From Paucibacter sp. PLA-PC-4 (lineage in GTDB: Bacteria > Pseudomonadota > Gammaproteobacteria > Burkholderiales > Burkholderiaceae_C): 64,000 nt of DNA. The number at the start of each line of letters is the position of its first letter. The stretch's first letter is position 1. This document shows positions 17,241 through 30,146 of this stretch, piece after piece. The stretch lies in the NCBI RefSeq assembly GCF_026241155.1, contig NZ_JAPFGP010000008.1:1-64000 (forward strand), read 5' to 3'. The position numbers were made by a program, and so were the translations under genes. Below the pieces are notes generated by a model. The model saw nothing but the letters and a program-made list of their open reading frames with translations. It had not been told where the DNA came from and did not search any database.

Positions 17241-17891
17241 TCAGCCCGGCATCTGCAGGCGCTTGTAGTAGCGCGCGGTGCTGTGCAGCCTGCCCTCGGC
17301 GCAGCTGTCGTAGTCGGGAATCTCGCCGGCGCGCTGCCAGCCGAGGTGGACATAGACGGCCTCGGCCTGGCTGCCGGCCGGGGTGTCTAGCACCAAAAGC
17401 GTGCGGCCTTGCTGCAAGGCGGCACATTCGACGCTGGTCATCAGCTGGCTGGCGATGCCGCGACCGCGCGACTGGCTGTGAACCATCAGGCCCTGCACCT
17501 CGCCGCGGTGGTGGGCATTGGCCTGCGGGCACAGCGATAGCTGGGCCGCGCCCTGCAGCTGGGCGGGCCGGTCGGCTTGGCCCTCGCAGGCGATCCACAG
17601 GCTGTGGTGCTGGCCCAGCTTGGCGAACACGCCGTGCCAGTAGTCCAGCGCCGCATAGCGCGACATCGGCGCCAGAAAGCCCAGTGAGGCGCCGTGATGC
17701 ACGCTGTCGGTCAGCAGATCGCACAGCGCCGGCAGCCATTGCAGATCGCGCGAGCTCAGGCGCCGCACCGCCGGCAGGCTGGGTTCGTAGCGGGTCTGGC
17801 GCTGCGTGCTGAGCTCATACAGCTCGGCCTGGAAACCCAGGTCGCGGGCAGCGGGTGAGACGAGGGCGGACTTGGCTTGGCGGAGGAACAT
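17241..17891 (-). CDS. GNAT family N-acetyltransferase (copy 2)
   Basis: This 216-residue acetyltransferase is paralogous to the copy at 15851-16408. Motif A is VHSQSRGRGIASQLM and motif B is LVLDTPAGSQAEAVYVHLGW. It carries an N-terminal extension of about 30 residues absent from copy 1. The substrate is unknown. It faces tetR tail to tail with a 10-nt gap. It follows the split-barrel/GAF gene on the same strand after 118 nt, in which I see no other feature. Confidence 0.88.
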   Translation of the reverse strand: MFLRQAKSALVSPAARDLGFQAELYELSTQRQTRYEPSLPAVRRLSSRDLQWLPALCDLLTDSVHHGASLGFLAPMSRYAALDYWHGVFAKLGQHHSLWIACEGQADRPAQLQGAAQLSLCPQANAHHRGEVQGLMVHSQSRGRGIASQLMTSVECAALQQGRTLLVLDTPAGSQAEAVYVHLGWQRAGEIPDYDSCAEGRLHSTARYYKRLQMPG

Positions 17892-18009
17892 GGCGGGTGG
17901 TGGACTGCTGATCGGGCCGGGAACCCACCGCTTCTTCTGGAGGCGGCGGGGCCTGGTATTCCCTTATGCAAGCGGCGTGCCAGCCGGCTGCGACCGGGCT
18001 TGAGTCGCC

Positions 18010-19380
18010 CTAATCGGCGGCCACGATTTCCAGCGGTCCGCTGGCGCTCAGCCGGTACTGGCCGCGTCCGCTGCGCTCGATGCGCAGGCCGAAGTCGCGC
18101 TCGGCCAGCCGGCGCTCCAGCAGCAGCAGTCGCACGCCGAGGTTGTCCTGCACCTCGGGCAGACGCAGATCGTCGCCGGCCAGGCGCAGTTCGCGGGTGC
18201 TGAAACCGGCGCGGCCGCTGGCGATCTGGTCGCGCACCAGCTTGGCGATGATGGCGCCCGCCACGCCCTTGATCAGGTACTGATCGTTGACAAAGACGCT
18301 GTGGTCGCGCGGGTAGTGGCGGATGCGCAGCGCCGCACCACTGGTCGGCGTGCGCTCGGTGGGCGGCGCCGGCGCGTCGATCAGCTCGGCCTTGTGCAGC
18401 GCGGCCAGGCCCTGCGCCAGCTGCGCGCCGATGGCGGTCAGCGCGTCCTCGTCGTCGTAGCTGAAGAACTGGTCGTTCTCGCTCTCCACCAGCAAGGCGC
18501 CGACGCTGCGGCCGCGCGCGCGCAAGGGCACGGCGAGCTGGCTGCGCGGTGCCGCCAGCCCCGGTAGCGGGATGGTGTCGGCCATTGCGGCCTGCAAGCC
18601 GAGCTGCTCGGCTTTGGCGCGCCAGCTCATGCCATAGCTGTACATCTGGCTCATGTGGCCGATGCGGATGGGCACGTTCTCGCGCAGCGCGACCCCCGCC
18701 AGGCCGGCCTCGGCCAGCGGCAGCTCGGCGCCGCTGCCGGCCTGCTCGTAGCCGATGCTGGCCAGCGTGAACAGGCCCTGGCCGTGCTCGTCGAGCAGCC
18801 AGACGATGGCGTGGCTGATGCAGAGGTCCTGCTGCAGACCCTGGGTGAAGGCGTTCAGCAGGCTGCGCAGATCGGCAGCTTCCGCGAGCTGCTCGCTCAG
18901 GCGGCGCACGCCGGCCGCGAGATCGCAGCGCGGCGCCATCCCGGGCAGCGGGCGCACCGGATCAAGCTTGCGCAGCGACTCGACGCGGTAGAGGTCGGCG
19001 CCGCGCAGATGGAAAACCCTCTCCATGCCGGTCTGCGCGGCGATGCCGGCAAGCTTGGCGCGCAGGCGCTCGTACACCGGGCCCACGGTGTCGGTGCGCA
19101 GATAGCGCAGCTGTAGCAGCACCGAGACGCCGGACATCGGATCCTCGACGCTCAGCGCGACACGGCCGGTGGCCAGGATGTTGGCGCGGGCACGGTTGAG
19201 GAACTGGTAGGTCAGCGCGACATGCTCTTCGTCGATGTACTCGGCATGCGACAGATAGTTGACATGCGGCATGCCGTCGGTGCCCACCGAGCACATCGCC
19301 GGCGGGATCACGCCTTCGAGCAGGCGGCGCACATCGCGCAGCTTGAGGGCTCGGCGCTCGGTCTGTGGGGTTGTGCTCAT
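18010..19380 (-). CDS. FMN split-barrel/GAF protein with probable winged helix
   Basis: This 456-residue protein has three parts. Residues 1-135 resemble the pyridoxamine 5'-phosphate oxidase-like FMN split barrel (MPHVNYLSHAEYIDEEHVAL, then GRVALSVEDP). Residues 155-335 form a GAF sensor domain (LAVPLRARGRSVGALLVESE). Residues 355-445 look like a winged helix of the transcriptional-regulator type (GFSTRELRL, LLLLERRLAERDFGLRIE, GQYRL). I infer a flavin- or small-molecule-responsive regulator; the winged-helix call is tentative. Its start overlaps the stop of the small split-barrel gene by 4 nt (ATGA), so the two are translationally coupled. Confidence 0.75.
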   Translation of the reverse strand: MSTTPQTERRALKLRDVRRLLEGVIPPAMCSVGTDGMPHVNYLSHAEYIDEEHVALTYQFLNRARANILATGRVALSVEDPMSGVSVLLQLRYLRTDTVGPVYERLRAKLAGIAAQTGMERVFHLRGADLYRVESLRKLDPVRPLPGMAPRCDLAAGVRRLSEQLAEAADLRSLLNAFTQGLQQDLCISHAIVWLLDEHGQGLFTLASIGYEQAGSGAELPLAEAGLAGVALRENVPIRIGHMSQMYSYGMSWRAKAEQLGLQAAMADTIPLPGLAAPRSQLAVPLRARGRSVGALLVESENDQFFSYDDEDALTAIGAQLAQGLAALHKAELIDAPAPPTERTPTSGAALRIRHYPRDHSVFVNDQYLIKGVAGAIIAKLVRDQIASGRAGFSTRELRLAGDDLRLPEVQDNLGVRLLLLERRLAERDFGLRIERSGRGQYRLSASGPLEIVAAD

Positions 19381-19859
19381 GGCAGCAGGTCGATGGCCTG
19401 GCCCGCACCGGGGCCGGGGGTCTGGTCCCAGGCGCCCATCGGCGTGAAGCGCACGCAGCTGAGCTTGTCCAGCGACAGATCACCGAGCGTGGCATAGATC
19501 AGGCGGCGGTCGGCGCCGAAGGCCTCGATCTGCTGCAGCCAGGTTTCGAAGTAGGCGGCGAACACCGGGCCGTGCTCATCGCGCGGCGGCAGCACCTCGG
19601 CATCGGCGCCTTTGACATGCAGCACGCGGTAATTGCTCGGCAGGCCGGCGGATACAGCGACGCGGCGGCTGGCGCTGATGGCGGCCAGCAGTTCCGCAGC
19701 TTGCTGGCTGAGCGCCAGCAGCTCGATGCGGCCATCGGCCAGGACCCGGGCGGCATGGGCAAACGCCAGCTCGGGCTGACCTTGCGGCGTGACGCTGCCG
19801 ACGCGCAGCGTCGGCCCCAGACTGAAGTGGTCGATCCAGTGGGCGGGAAGGCGGTGCAT
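19377..19859 (-). CDS. Pyridoxamine 5'-phosphate oxidase-like split-barrel protein
   Basis: This 160-residue protein has the FMN-binding split-barrel pattern (LRVGSVTPQGQPELAFAHAARVLADGRIELLALS, described here from residue 18 onward). It probably binds FMN, F420 or haem; the reaction is unknown. It is the first gene of a two-gene unit with the split-barrel/GAF fusion, overlapping it by 4 nt. The 215 nt between it and the divergent lipoprotein gene (19860-20074) hold AT-rich TTAGC/CTTAA motifs near 19910-19945 that may be promoter material; I see no other feature. Confidence 0.78.
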   Translation of the reverse strand: MHRLPAHWIDHFSLGPTLRVGSVTPQGQPELAFAHAARVLADGRIELLALSQQAAELLAAISASRRVAVSAGLPSNYRVLHVKGADAEVLPPRDEHGPVFAAYFETWLQQIEAFGADRRLIYATLGDLSLDKLSCVRFTPMGAWDQTPGPGAGQAIDLLP

Positions 19860-20074
19860 GGCGACTTGGCGTTGAGGCAGCGAATCTTAGATCAAGGGCC
19901 GGCGGCGGCTTAGCAAACACTTAACAAGCGCTTAAGCGATAACTAGCAGCGCGGGGCGCCCGCGGCGCCCACAGTAGAGCCCATGCCGGCAGCGCGCCGG
20001 CCCCGCCCCCGAATCGCCGTTGACCGGAGCCGCCCTGGCCTGGTCGGGGCGAAGCCTTGCCTATTGGAGATCGA

Positions 20075-21640
20075 ATGAGACCCTGTCCTAGCCTGATAAG
20101 CACCCTGCTCGCCGCCACCCTGCTGCAAGCCTGTGGCGGCGGCGAGGGCGAAACGCCGACACCTACCCCCGCCCCGACGCAAGTGCCCGCTCCTGCACCC
20201 AGCCCGGCCCCAGCTCCCGGCCCCGCGCCCACCCCGACCCCGACCCCGACCCCGATGCCGGTGCCGATGCCGATGCCGGTGCCGGCCGTCACGGCGGTCG
20301 GTGCCCCGCTGGGTGCCGTGGTGGCCAGCGCCCGCATCGGTGCCGCTGGCGGCCGTCTGGATGCGCCTGACTATGGCCTGGCCATCATCGTGCCGCCGGA
20401 CGCCTTCGACGCCGAGCAGTTGCTGACGCTGCAGCCCATCGAGAACAAGGCGCCGGGCGCGCGCGGCGCGGCCTGGCGCGTCGGCCCCGAGGGGCTGCAG
20501 GCCAAGCGGCCGATCGCCCTGGAGTGGCAGCCCAGTGCCGCCGAGCGCAACGGCGCCAGGCATCTGCGCATCGCCACGCAGGGGGCCGACGGTGTCTGGC
20601 GCAGCGCGGCTTCGAGCCGCGATGCCGACGGCCTGGTGCGCAGCACGAGCACGCATTTCAGCGACTGGTCGCTGGTCGCCGGTGCGCAGCTGCGTCCCGG
20701 CGCTGCCGAGCTCGGCTTGCAGCAGACCCAGCTGCTGACGGTGCAAATCTGCGGCCGTGGCGACGACGCTGCGCTGCCTGGCCAGCAATTGCACTTCGCC
20801 TGCCACGAGGACGGACGCATCCCGCTGGCCACTGAGGCCTGGTCGGTCAATGGCGTGGCCGGTGGCAACTCCGGTGTGGGCACGCTCAGCGGCAGCGATG
20901 ATGGCCAGCGCTCGCAGCGAAGCTATCGGGCGCCGGCGGCGCTGCCTGCGCTGAACCCGGTGGCCGTCTCGGTGCGTTTCGATGACCCCTTCGACTCGGT
21001 CGATGGCCCCACCGAGCTGGTCGCCCATCTGACGGTGATCGATCCGCAGGCCGGCTGTGATTGGCTTCAGGGTGTGAACACCCTGTCGCTGGAGCTGCAG
21101 CAGGACTACCGCTGGGCCGGAGGCGATGCCGAAGGCAGCGCCCGCTACGAGCACCGCGCCCGTGTAGCCGGCACGCTGCGGCGCGACCCGCTGTCTCCTG
21201 TCGGCTCGGTGTGGTTTTCCGGCAGCGCGCAGACGGGTAGCGTCGGCGTTGACCAGTTCTACAGCAGTACCCATGCACCCGACACCATCCAGGTCATGGC
21301 CCTGGGCACGCCCTGGGTCGATCCGAACGTGCCGCTGCTGCGAGCCTTCTTCAATTTGCATACCTGCAAGATGGACTTCATCGGCTATGTGCCGGTGGCA
21401 GCTCGGCATCTGCGCACTTTCCAAGGCGTGACCCAAGAGATGGATGCCAAGCTCAGCGGCCTGTCGTTTCGCATCGCCGACTATGCGCTTGCCGGGCGGC
21501 GCGCCTTTGGCCAGGAGCGGCTGCTGCCGGCGCTGCTGGGCGAGCGCGACCGCGCCGAGTGGGTTGACCCCGAAAGCCATCGCGAGTTCCCCGGCGTGGT
21601 CGGCAGCGCGCGGCTTCGCTGGTCCTTGAGACCGCAATGA
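20075..21640 (+). CDS. Outer-surface lipoprotein with Pro-rich linker and ZU5-like domain
   Basis: The 521-residue protein starts at the ATG at 20075, preceded by GGAG. It has a lipoprotein signal with Cys in LLQAC, followed by Gly/Glu and a long Pro-Thr/Pro-Met repeat linker (about residues 28-72). Residues 90-165 resemble a ZU5-like domain (IPP-type motif IIVPPDAFDAEQLLTLQPI, then APGARGAAWRVGPEG). The remainder is not recognised. It is probably lipid-anchored and exposed. It is the first of three consecutive genes for exported proteins on this strand. Confidence 0.8.
   Translation: MRPCPSLISTLLAATLLQACGGGEGETPTPTPAPTQVPAPAPSPAPAPGPAPTPTPTPTPMPVPMPMPVPAVTAVGAPLGAVVASARIGAAGGRLDAPDYGLAIIVPPDAFDAEQLLTLQPIENKAPGARGAAWRVGPEGLQAKRPIALEWQPSAAERNGARHLRIATQGADGVWRSAASSRDADGLVRSTSTHFSDWSLVAGAQLRPGAAELGLQQTQLLTVQICGRGDDAALPGQQLHFACHEDGRIPLATEAWSVNGVAGGNSGVGTLSGSDDGQRSQRSYRAPAALPALNPVAVSVRFDDPFDSVDGPTELVAHLTVIDPQAGCDWLQGVNTLSLELQQDYRWAGGDAEGSARYEHRARVAGTLRRDPLSPVGSVWFSGSAQTGSVGVDQFYSSTHAPDTIQVMALGTPWVDPNVPLLRAFFNLHTCKMDFIGYVPVAARHLRTFQGVTQEMDAKLSGLSFRIADYALAGRRAFGQERLLPALLGERDRAEWVDPESHREFPGVVGSARLRWSLRPQ
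20158..20287 (+). repeat. Pro-rich coding repeat
   Basis: This segment of the lipoprotein gene consists of short tandem units rich in CCG and CCC. It includes four successive CCGACC hexamers and alternating ATGCCG/GTGCCG units, encoding a Thr-Pro run and then Met-Pro/Val-Pro repeats. It forms an extended spacer between the lipidated Cys and the folded domain. Such tracts can vary in length by slippage. Confidence 0.85.
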
Positions 21641-21653
21641 GGTGGGGACTGTG

Positions 21654-22721
21654 ATGAAGCGACTTCTATTGATCTCCGCGCTGCTGATCGCCGGTGTCGT
21701 GCGGGCCGAACCGAACTGCTGGGCGGCCAACGTCGATGAGCCGATCAGCGCCGAGGACCGGCCGATCCACCATCCCGCCTACAAGCCAATACATGCGGCG
21801 ATGGATGTCGTCGAGGCGATGGTCCGACCCAACCCTGGCCTGCTCGCCTTGCCTGAGGTGCGGCTGCGCCTGAAGCGCGCTGTGCTCGGCGCGATCGACC
21901 CACAGCGAATGCCGTACGAGGCGGTCATTCATGCCCACGGCTTCGGACCCAAGGCCTGGGGACGCGGGTCGTGCGAGGTGATCCCACAGGCCGAGCGCCT
22001 GGGCCCGCGCGCCGGCATCTCGGTCTTCATCAATGTGCCCACCGCGACGATGAACAGGTGGGAGCATGACGAGCAGCTCGTCACCTACCTGGAGGGCGAG
22101 CTCACGCCCTCGTTCCAGGGCTGGCCGACCTATCGCGAATGCGCAGTGCTAAGCAAGGAGCGTCGCCTGCCGTGGATCGCGGTGACGGTGGGCGAGATGC
22201 TGGCCTACTACGAGCGCGACCAGCAGCGCAAACTGGCCGATTGGGACCGCAGCCACGAGCGCACACTGCAGCCTTTCGATTTGGCCGCCGCCGAACGCGA
22301 GGCGGCCCGAATCAGCGCGCAAAACGCCCAGGCCGCTGCGCTGATGCTGAAGTTGGCGCGCCAGCGCAAAGAAGGCGAGGCAGGCTACCACGCACAGCTG
22401 CGCGCACAGCGGCAGCGGCAGGTCGATGAGCTGGAGCGGTTGCGTGCGGCGCTCGCGGCCATGAGCGCTGTCGAGTTGGCGCAGCCCTATTACCTAGGCA
22501 CCGGCCCGCACCGCCTGCAAACGGCGGCGGAAGCCGCGCGACCGCCCAAGCGCATCGTCAAGCTCGACCCCAGCTTCCCCTGGGACGGCAAGCACCGAGG
22601 TCGCATCCAACTGATCACCGTTTGCGCCCCCCAACTGGAACGCAGCCCCAGCTACCACCCACCGATGCGCGACGCCATCGCCGCACTCGACTTCGCGCGC
22701 CTGGCCGCGCTCATCAACTGA
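21654..22721 (+). CDS. Secreted hypothetical protein
   Basis: This 355-residue protein has a clear signal peptide (MKRLLLISALLIAGVVRA). Function not recognised. The N-terminal half has several Cys residues (NCW, GSCEV, RECAV) consistent with disulfides in the periplasm. Residues 205-275 are strongly helical and charged (AAEREAARISAQNAQ, then RAQRQRQVDELERLRAAL) and look like a coiled coil. The start at 21654 is preferred over the GTG at 21642 because GAGGTGGGG then serves as ribosome-binding site. It begins 13 nt after the ZU5-like lipoprotein gene and 20 nt before the PEP-CTERM gene, suggesting one operon. Confidence 0.75.
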   Translation: MKRLLLISALLIAGVVRAEPNCWAANVDEPISAEDRPIHHPAYKPIHAAMDVVEAMVRPNPGLLALPEVRLRLKRAVLGAIDPQRMPYEAVIHAHGFGPKAWGRGSCEVIPQAERLGPRAGISVFINVPTATMNRWEHDEQLVTYLEGELTPSFQGWPTYRECAVLSKERRLPWIAVTVGEMLAYYERDQQRKLADWDRSHERTLQPFDLAAAEREAARISAQNAQAAALMLKLARQRKEGEAGYHAQLRAQRQRQVDELERLRAALAAMSAVELAQPYYLGTGPHRLQTAAEAARPPKRIVKLDPSFPWDGKHRGRIQLITVCAPQLERSPSYHPPMRDAIAALDFARLAALIN

Positions 22722-22741
22722 AAGAAACCTTGGAGACCCTG

Positions 22742-23662
22742 ATGAACCTCACTTCTATGCTGCCCCTTCTGGGCGCACTGCGTTCCCGCTTGGCGCGGCC
22801 CAAGCAGCCACGCCCAGCGTGGCTGCTTGGGCTGGCGACGCTTGCCCTTACCGCTGCAGTCCCGGCGTTGGCCGTGAATGTCGTGGAGCCCGCGGCCTCG
22901 CCCTTTAACGGCAACTTCGGCGCCTATGTGGGCGGCTCATCCGGCGGGTGGCGCGGTGGCAGCGGGCAGTTCAGTGCTAGCGTCGCCAGCCTTCCGAACC
23001 GCTACACGCAGAACTGGGCGCAGGCTTCGCTGGCCGATGGCAAGCTGCATGCGTCGGCCACTGCCACGCGCATGTCCTGCGGGCCGCGCGGCTGCCATAC
23101 GAAGACAGGCGCCACCGCGACCGCGATCTACTGGGACACCATCAGCTTCGTCAACGGTCAGAACCTCGGTCTGGCCGATATCGAGCTGAGCATCGACGGC
23201 GTGATGAGCGAGCAGGGCAGCCGTGCCAGCGTGCGCTGGTACATCGGCGGCAAGCCTGGTGATTTCTGGAGCAATGTTGATCGCTACGCCGAAACCCGGG
23301 CATTGAGCAATGGCACCACGGTCCTCGATGACGGCCTGGCACTGCCGCTGGGAAGGTCGACCTTCTTTGTCTACGCCGAGCTGACGGTGTCGGCCTTGGC
23401 GGTAGGCAACTGGGAGGGCGGTGGCTGGGACGCGGTGGCCGACTTCGGCAACACCCTTCACTTCAACTGGACCCTGCCCGAGGGCGTCAGCTACAGCTCG
23501 GCCTCGGGACAGTTCATGACAGCAGTGCCCGAGCCTGCGGCCTGGCTGCTGATGAGCGGCGGGCTCGCGGGTCTGCCGTTATTGCGCCGCCGCCGCTCTT
23601 CTCAGCCGTCCAGCCCCGGCTCGGCCAGCAGCTGCCCGCGTCCGGCGCGCTTGGCTTCGTAG
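22742..23662 (+). CDS. PEP-CTERM sorting domain protein
   Basis: This 306-residue exported protein has a signal peptide ending near PALAV. A middle domain of unknown function follows, rich in Gly, Ser and Trp. The C-terminus is a PEP-CTERM signal: VPEPAAW, a hydrophobic segment and an Arg cluster (LLRRRRSS). Exosortase would cleave such a protein during export to the surface. Unusually, the frame continues for about 20 residues past the Arg cluster and overlaps the convergent diguanylate cyclase gene by 61 nt, whereas most family members stop within a few residues. No exosortase gene is in the window. Confidence 0.85.
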   Translation: MNLTSMLPLLGALRSRLARPKQPRPAWLLGLATLALTAAVPALAVNVVEPAASPFNGNFGAYVGGSSGGWRGGSGQFSASVASLPNRYTQNWAQASLADGKLHASATATRMSCGPRGCHTKTGATATAIYWDTISFVNGQNLGLADIELSIDGVMSEQGSRASVRWYIGGKPGDFWSNVDRYAETRALSNGTTVLDDGLALPLGRSTFFVYAELTVSALAVGNWEGGGWDAVADFGNTLHFNWTLPEGVSYSSASGQFMTAVPEPAAWLLMSGGLAGLPLLRRRRSSQPSSPGSASSCPRPARLAS

Positions 23663-24777
23663 AGTGCGGCATCGGCGCGGCGCATCAGGTCGTCGATGTT
23701 GCGGTCGCCGTGGCGCAGTCGGGCCCAGCCTGCGCTGAAGTCGAGCGCGAAGCCCAGTTCCTTGGGGGCCGTCAGGGCAAGCGCGTCGCGCATGCGCTTG
23801 TCCAGCGCCTGCGGGCCTTGGGCGTCGCAGCGAGCCATCAGCACCGCGAATTCCTCGCCGCCGACCCGGCCGACCAGATCGCCGAGCCGCTGCTGCTCGC
23901 GCAGGCAGCGGGCGAACAGCTGCAGCGCCTTGTCGCCGACCTCGTGGCCGTGGCTGTCGTTGACGGCCTTGAAGAAGTCGATATCCAGCATCATCAGGGC
24001 CAGCGGCTCCTGGTAGCGCCGCGCCATCGAGATCATGTCGACCGCGCGGGCGCTGAAGGCGCGGCGGTTGTTCAGGCCGGTCAGTACATCGGTCTGGGCC
24101 AGGCGAAGAAAGGCGCCCTCGGTCTCGCCGCGCCAGGCCACCAGCACGGCCGCCAGGCTCAGCGTCACCGCGACATTGCTGAGCACGGCGGCCAACACAT
24201 TGACCGGGTGCGGCGTGTAGAAGTCGGGGTAGCTAGCGGTGGCGAACACCGCCAGCCAGGCACGCCACAGGGTCAGCACCGCCAGTAGCAGCAGGCAGCC
24301 CAGCAGCAGGCCGCGCCAGCGTCGGCTGGGCCGCGCCAGCTCGGGCTCCAGGGCTTTGGGCGGCTGGGCCAGCGTGACACAGATCATCAAGAGCTGCAGC
24401 ACGAAGACCAGATTGGACAAGCCGACCCGCCAAACATAGCTATCGAAGCTCAGCAGATAGAGCAGGGCCACTCCCGGCGGCAGCGCTAACATCAGGCGCC
24501 GGCCGCGGCGGGTGCCCAGCCAGGCGTTCATCGCCAGCCACAAGGCGCTCAGCGAAGCGCTGATCAGGCCCATCGCCAGCGTGCCCAGCGCCCGGTCCCA
24601 CAGCACCGAGGCCAGCAGAAGGGCCAGCCAGCCGGCGCCCTGCAAACCCATGCCAACCTGGGCATGGCGGGCACCGGGGCTGGCGCTGCGCCAGCCCATC
24701 AGCACAGGCAGCACCAGGGCCAGGGCAAGGGCCTGGATCACGAGCAAACTGAAAAGCGTGGCGATGTCGAAGTGCAT
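23602..24777 (-). CDS. Membrane diguanylate cyclase (GGDEF)
   Basis: This 391-residue protein has about six to seven N-terminal membrane helices (residues 1-215) and a GGDEF domain (220-385). The active-site motif is GGEEF (306-310). An RxxD inhibitory site, RLGD (297-300), lies five residues before it, so product feedback by c-di-GMP is expected. The enzyme makes c-di-GMP from two GTP. It is divergent from an HD-GYP response regulator, probably a c-di-GMP phosphodiesterase. The start at 24777 begins the first membrane helix. The 158-nt divergent gap shows no clear operator. Confidence 0.93.
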   Translation of the reverse strand: MHFDIATLFSLLVIQALALALVLPVLMGWRSASPGARHAQVGMGLQGAGWLALLLASVLWDRALGTLAMGLISASLSALWLAMNAWLGTRRGRRLMLALPPGVALLYLLSFDSYVWRVGLSNLVFVLQLLMICVTLAQPPKALEPELARPSRRWRGLLLGCLLLLAVLTLWRAWLAVFATASYPDFYTPHPVNVLAAVLSNVAVTLSLAAVLVAWRGETEGAFLRLAQTDVLTGLNNRRAFSARAVDMISMARRYQEPLALMMLDIDFFKAVNDSHGHEVGDKALQLFARCLREQQRLGDLVGRVGGEEFAVLMARCDAQGPQALDKRMRDALALTAPKELGFALDFSAGWARLRHGDRNIDDLMRRADAALYEAKRAGRGQLLAEPGLDG

Positions 24778-24935
24778 GGCGGTCTGAATGAGCAGGCCTG
24801 TGGCCCACGCATTGTGGTGGCATTTCGGGCCGCGCACCAATCTGTCGCGTGCGGTGCGCAATCTGGCGCGCGCGGGCTTGGCTTGATGCGCGGCAAATGC
24901 GACCATCGGTCGTCGGGCAGTGCAGGGAGCCAAAA

Positions 24936-26069
24936 ATGCCAATGAGCCAGCGGCCGGTCGTCCTGATCGTGGACGACAACGCCGAGAACCTGACCGTGCT
25001 GGGTGAACTGTTGCAGCCGCTCTACCAAGTGCGGGCGGCCAACTCGGGCGAGCGGGCGCTGCGACTGATGCGGCTGGACCCGCTGCCCAGCCTGGTGTTG
25101 CTGGATGTGATGATGCCTGGCCTGGACGGCTATGCGGTTCTGGAGCGGCTGCGTGCCGAGCCGCGCAGCCGCAGCGTGCCGGTGATCTTCGTCACCGCGA
25201 TGGGGGCTACCGAGGACGAGGAGCGCGGCCTGCTGCACGGCGCGGTGGACTACATCACCAAGCCGGTGCGGCCGACGGTGTTGCTGGCCCGGGTGGCCGC
25301 CCATGTTGAGCTGGGCCGCGCGCGCGAACGGCTGGCCGACCAGAACCATGATCTGGAACTTGAGATCGAGCGCCGCATGGCCGAAAACCAGCGCCTGCGC
25401 GATATCGGCATCCATGCGCTGGCCCGCCTAGCCGAGACCCGCGACAACGAAACTGGCAACCATCTGCGCCGCACCCGCGAGTATGTGCGTCAGCTGGGCA
25501 CGCAGCTGATCGGCAAGCCGTGTTTCGCGCGGCGCCTTGACGTAAAAACAGTGGACCTGATGGCGCGTTCGGCCCCCTTGCACGATATCGGCAAGGTCGG
25601 CATACCGGATCGCATTCTGTGCAAGCCCGGCAAGCTCGACGCCGACGAGTGGCTCATCATGAAGACCCATGCCGCGATCGGTGCAGAGGCCATCGAGCTG
25701 GCAGAGCGCGATGCCGGGCCGGGCGGCGGTGTCGACTTTCTGCACTATGCCAAGGACATTGCGCGCAGCCATCACGAACGCTGGGATGGCGGCGGCTACC
25801 CGCAAGGTCTGGTGGGCGAGGCGATCCCGCTGGCGGCGCGGTTGATGGCGCTGGCCGATGTGTTCGACGCGCTGATCAGTCCGCGCGTCTACAAGAAGGC
25901 CTGGAGCTACGAGGCGGCGCGAGCCTACATCGTCGAGCAGCGCGGCAGCCATTTCGATCCGGATGTCGTCGAAGCCTTTGTCGCCAGCTTCGACGAGTTC
26001 TGCGCGATCGCACGGCGCCTGGCCGACCCCGGGCATCCACCCTCGGCCGCAGCGGTCGCCGAGCGCTAG
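24936..26069 (+). CDS. Response regulator with HD-GYP domain
   Basis: In this 377-residue protein, the REC domain (1-125) has acidic Asp13/Asp14, phospho-acceptor Asp57 in LLDVMMPG and Lys109. A short coiled-coil linker leads to an HD-GYP domain with HD at 216-217 (HDIGKVGIPD) and HHERWDGGGYP at 279-289. HD-GYP proteins degrade c-di-GMP. The start at 24936 follows GGGAG. The stop codon abuts the ATG of the hybrid kinase gene, so the kinase is the likely partner, and the divergent diguanylate cyclase makes the opposing activity. Confidence 0.94.
   Translation: MPMSQRPVVLIVDDNAENLTVLGELLQPLYQVRAANSGERALRLMRLDPLPSLVLLDVMMPGLDGYAVLERLRAEPRSRSVPVIFVTAMGATEDEERGLLHGAVDYITKPVRPTVLLARVAAHVELGRARERLADQNHDLELEIERRMAENQRLRDIGIHALARLAETRDNETGNHLRRTREYVRQLGTQLIGKPCFARRLDVKTVDLMARSAPLHDIGKVGIPDRILCKPGKLDADEWLIMKTHAAIGAEAIELAERDAGPGGGVDFLHYAKDIARSHHERWDGGGYPQGLVGEAIPLAARLMALADVFDALISPRVYKKAWSYEAARAYIVEQRGSHFDPDVVEAFVASFDEFCAIARRLADPGHPPSAAAVAER

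Positions 26070-30139
<4,070 letters not shown>

Positions 30140-30146
<7 letters not shown>

Noticed and set aside
19943-21730. Long open frame of 595 codons on the minus strand
   Set aside because: It lies opposite the lipoprotein gene, has no ribosome-binding site or domain, and its composition (His/Gln/Arg-rich, low-complexity) is that of an antisense frame in G+C-rich DNA.
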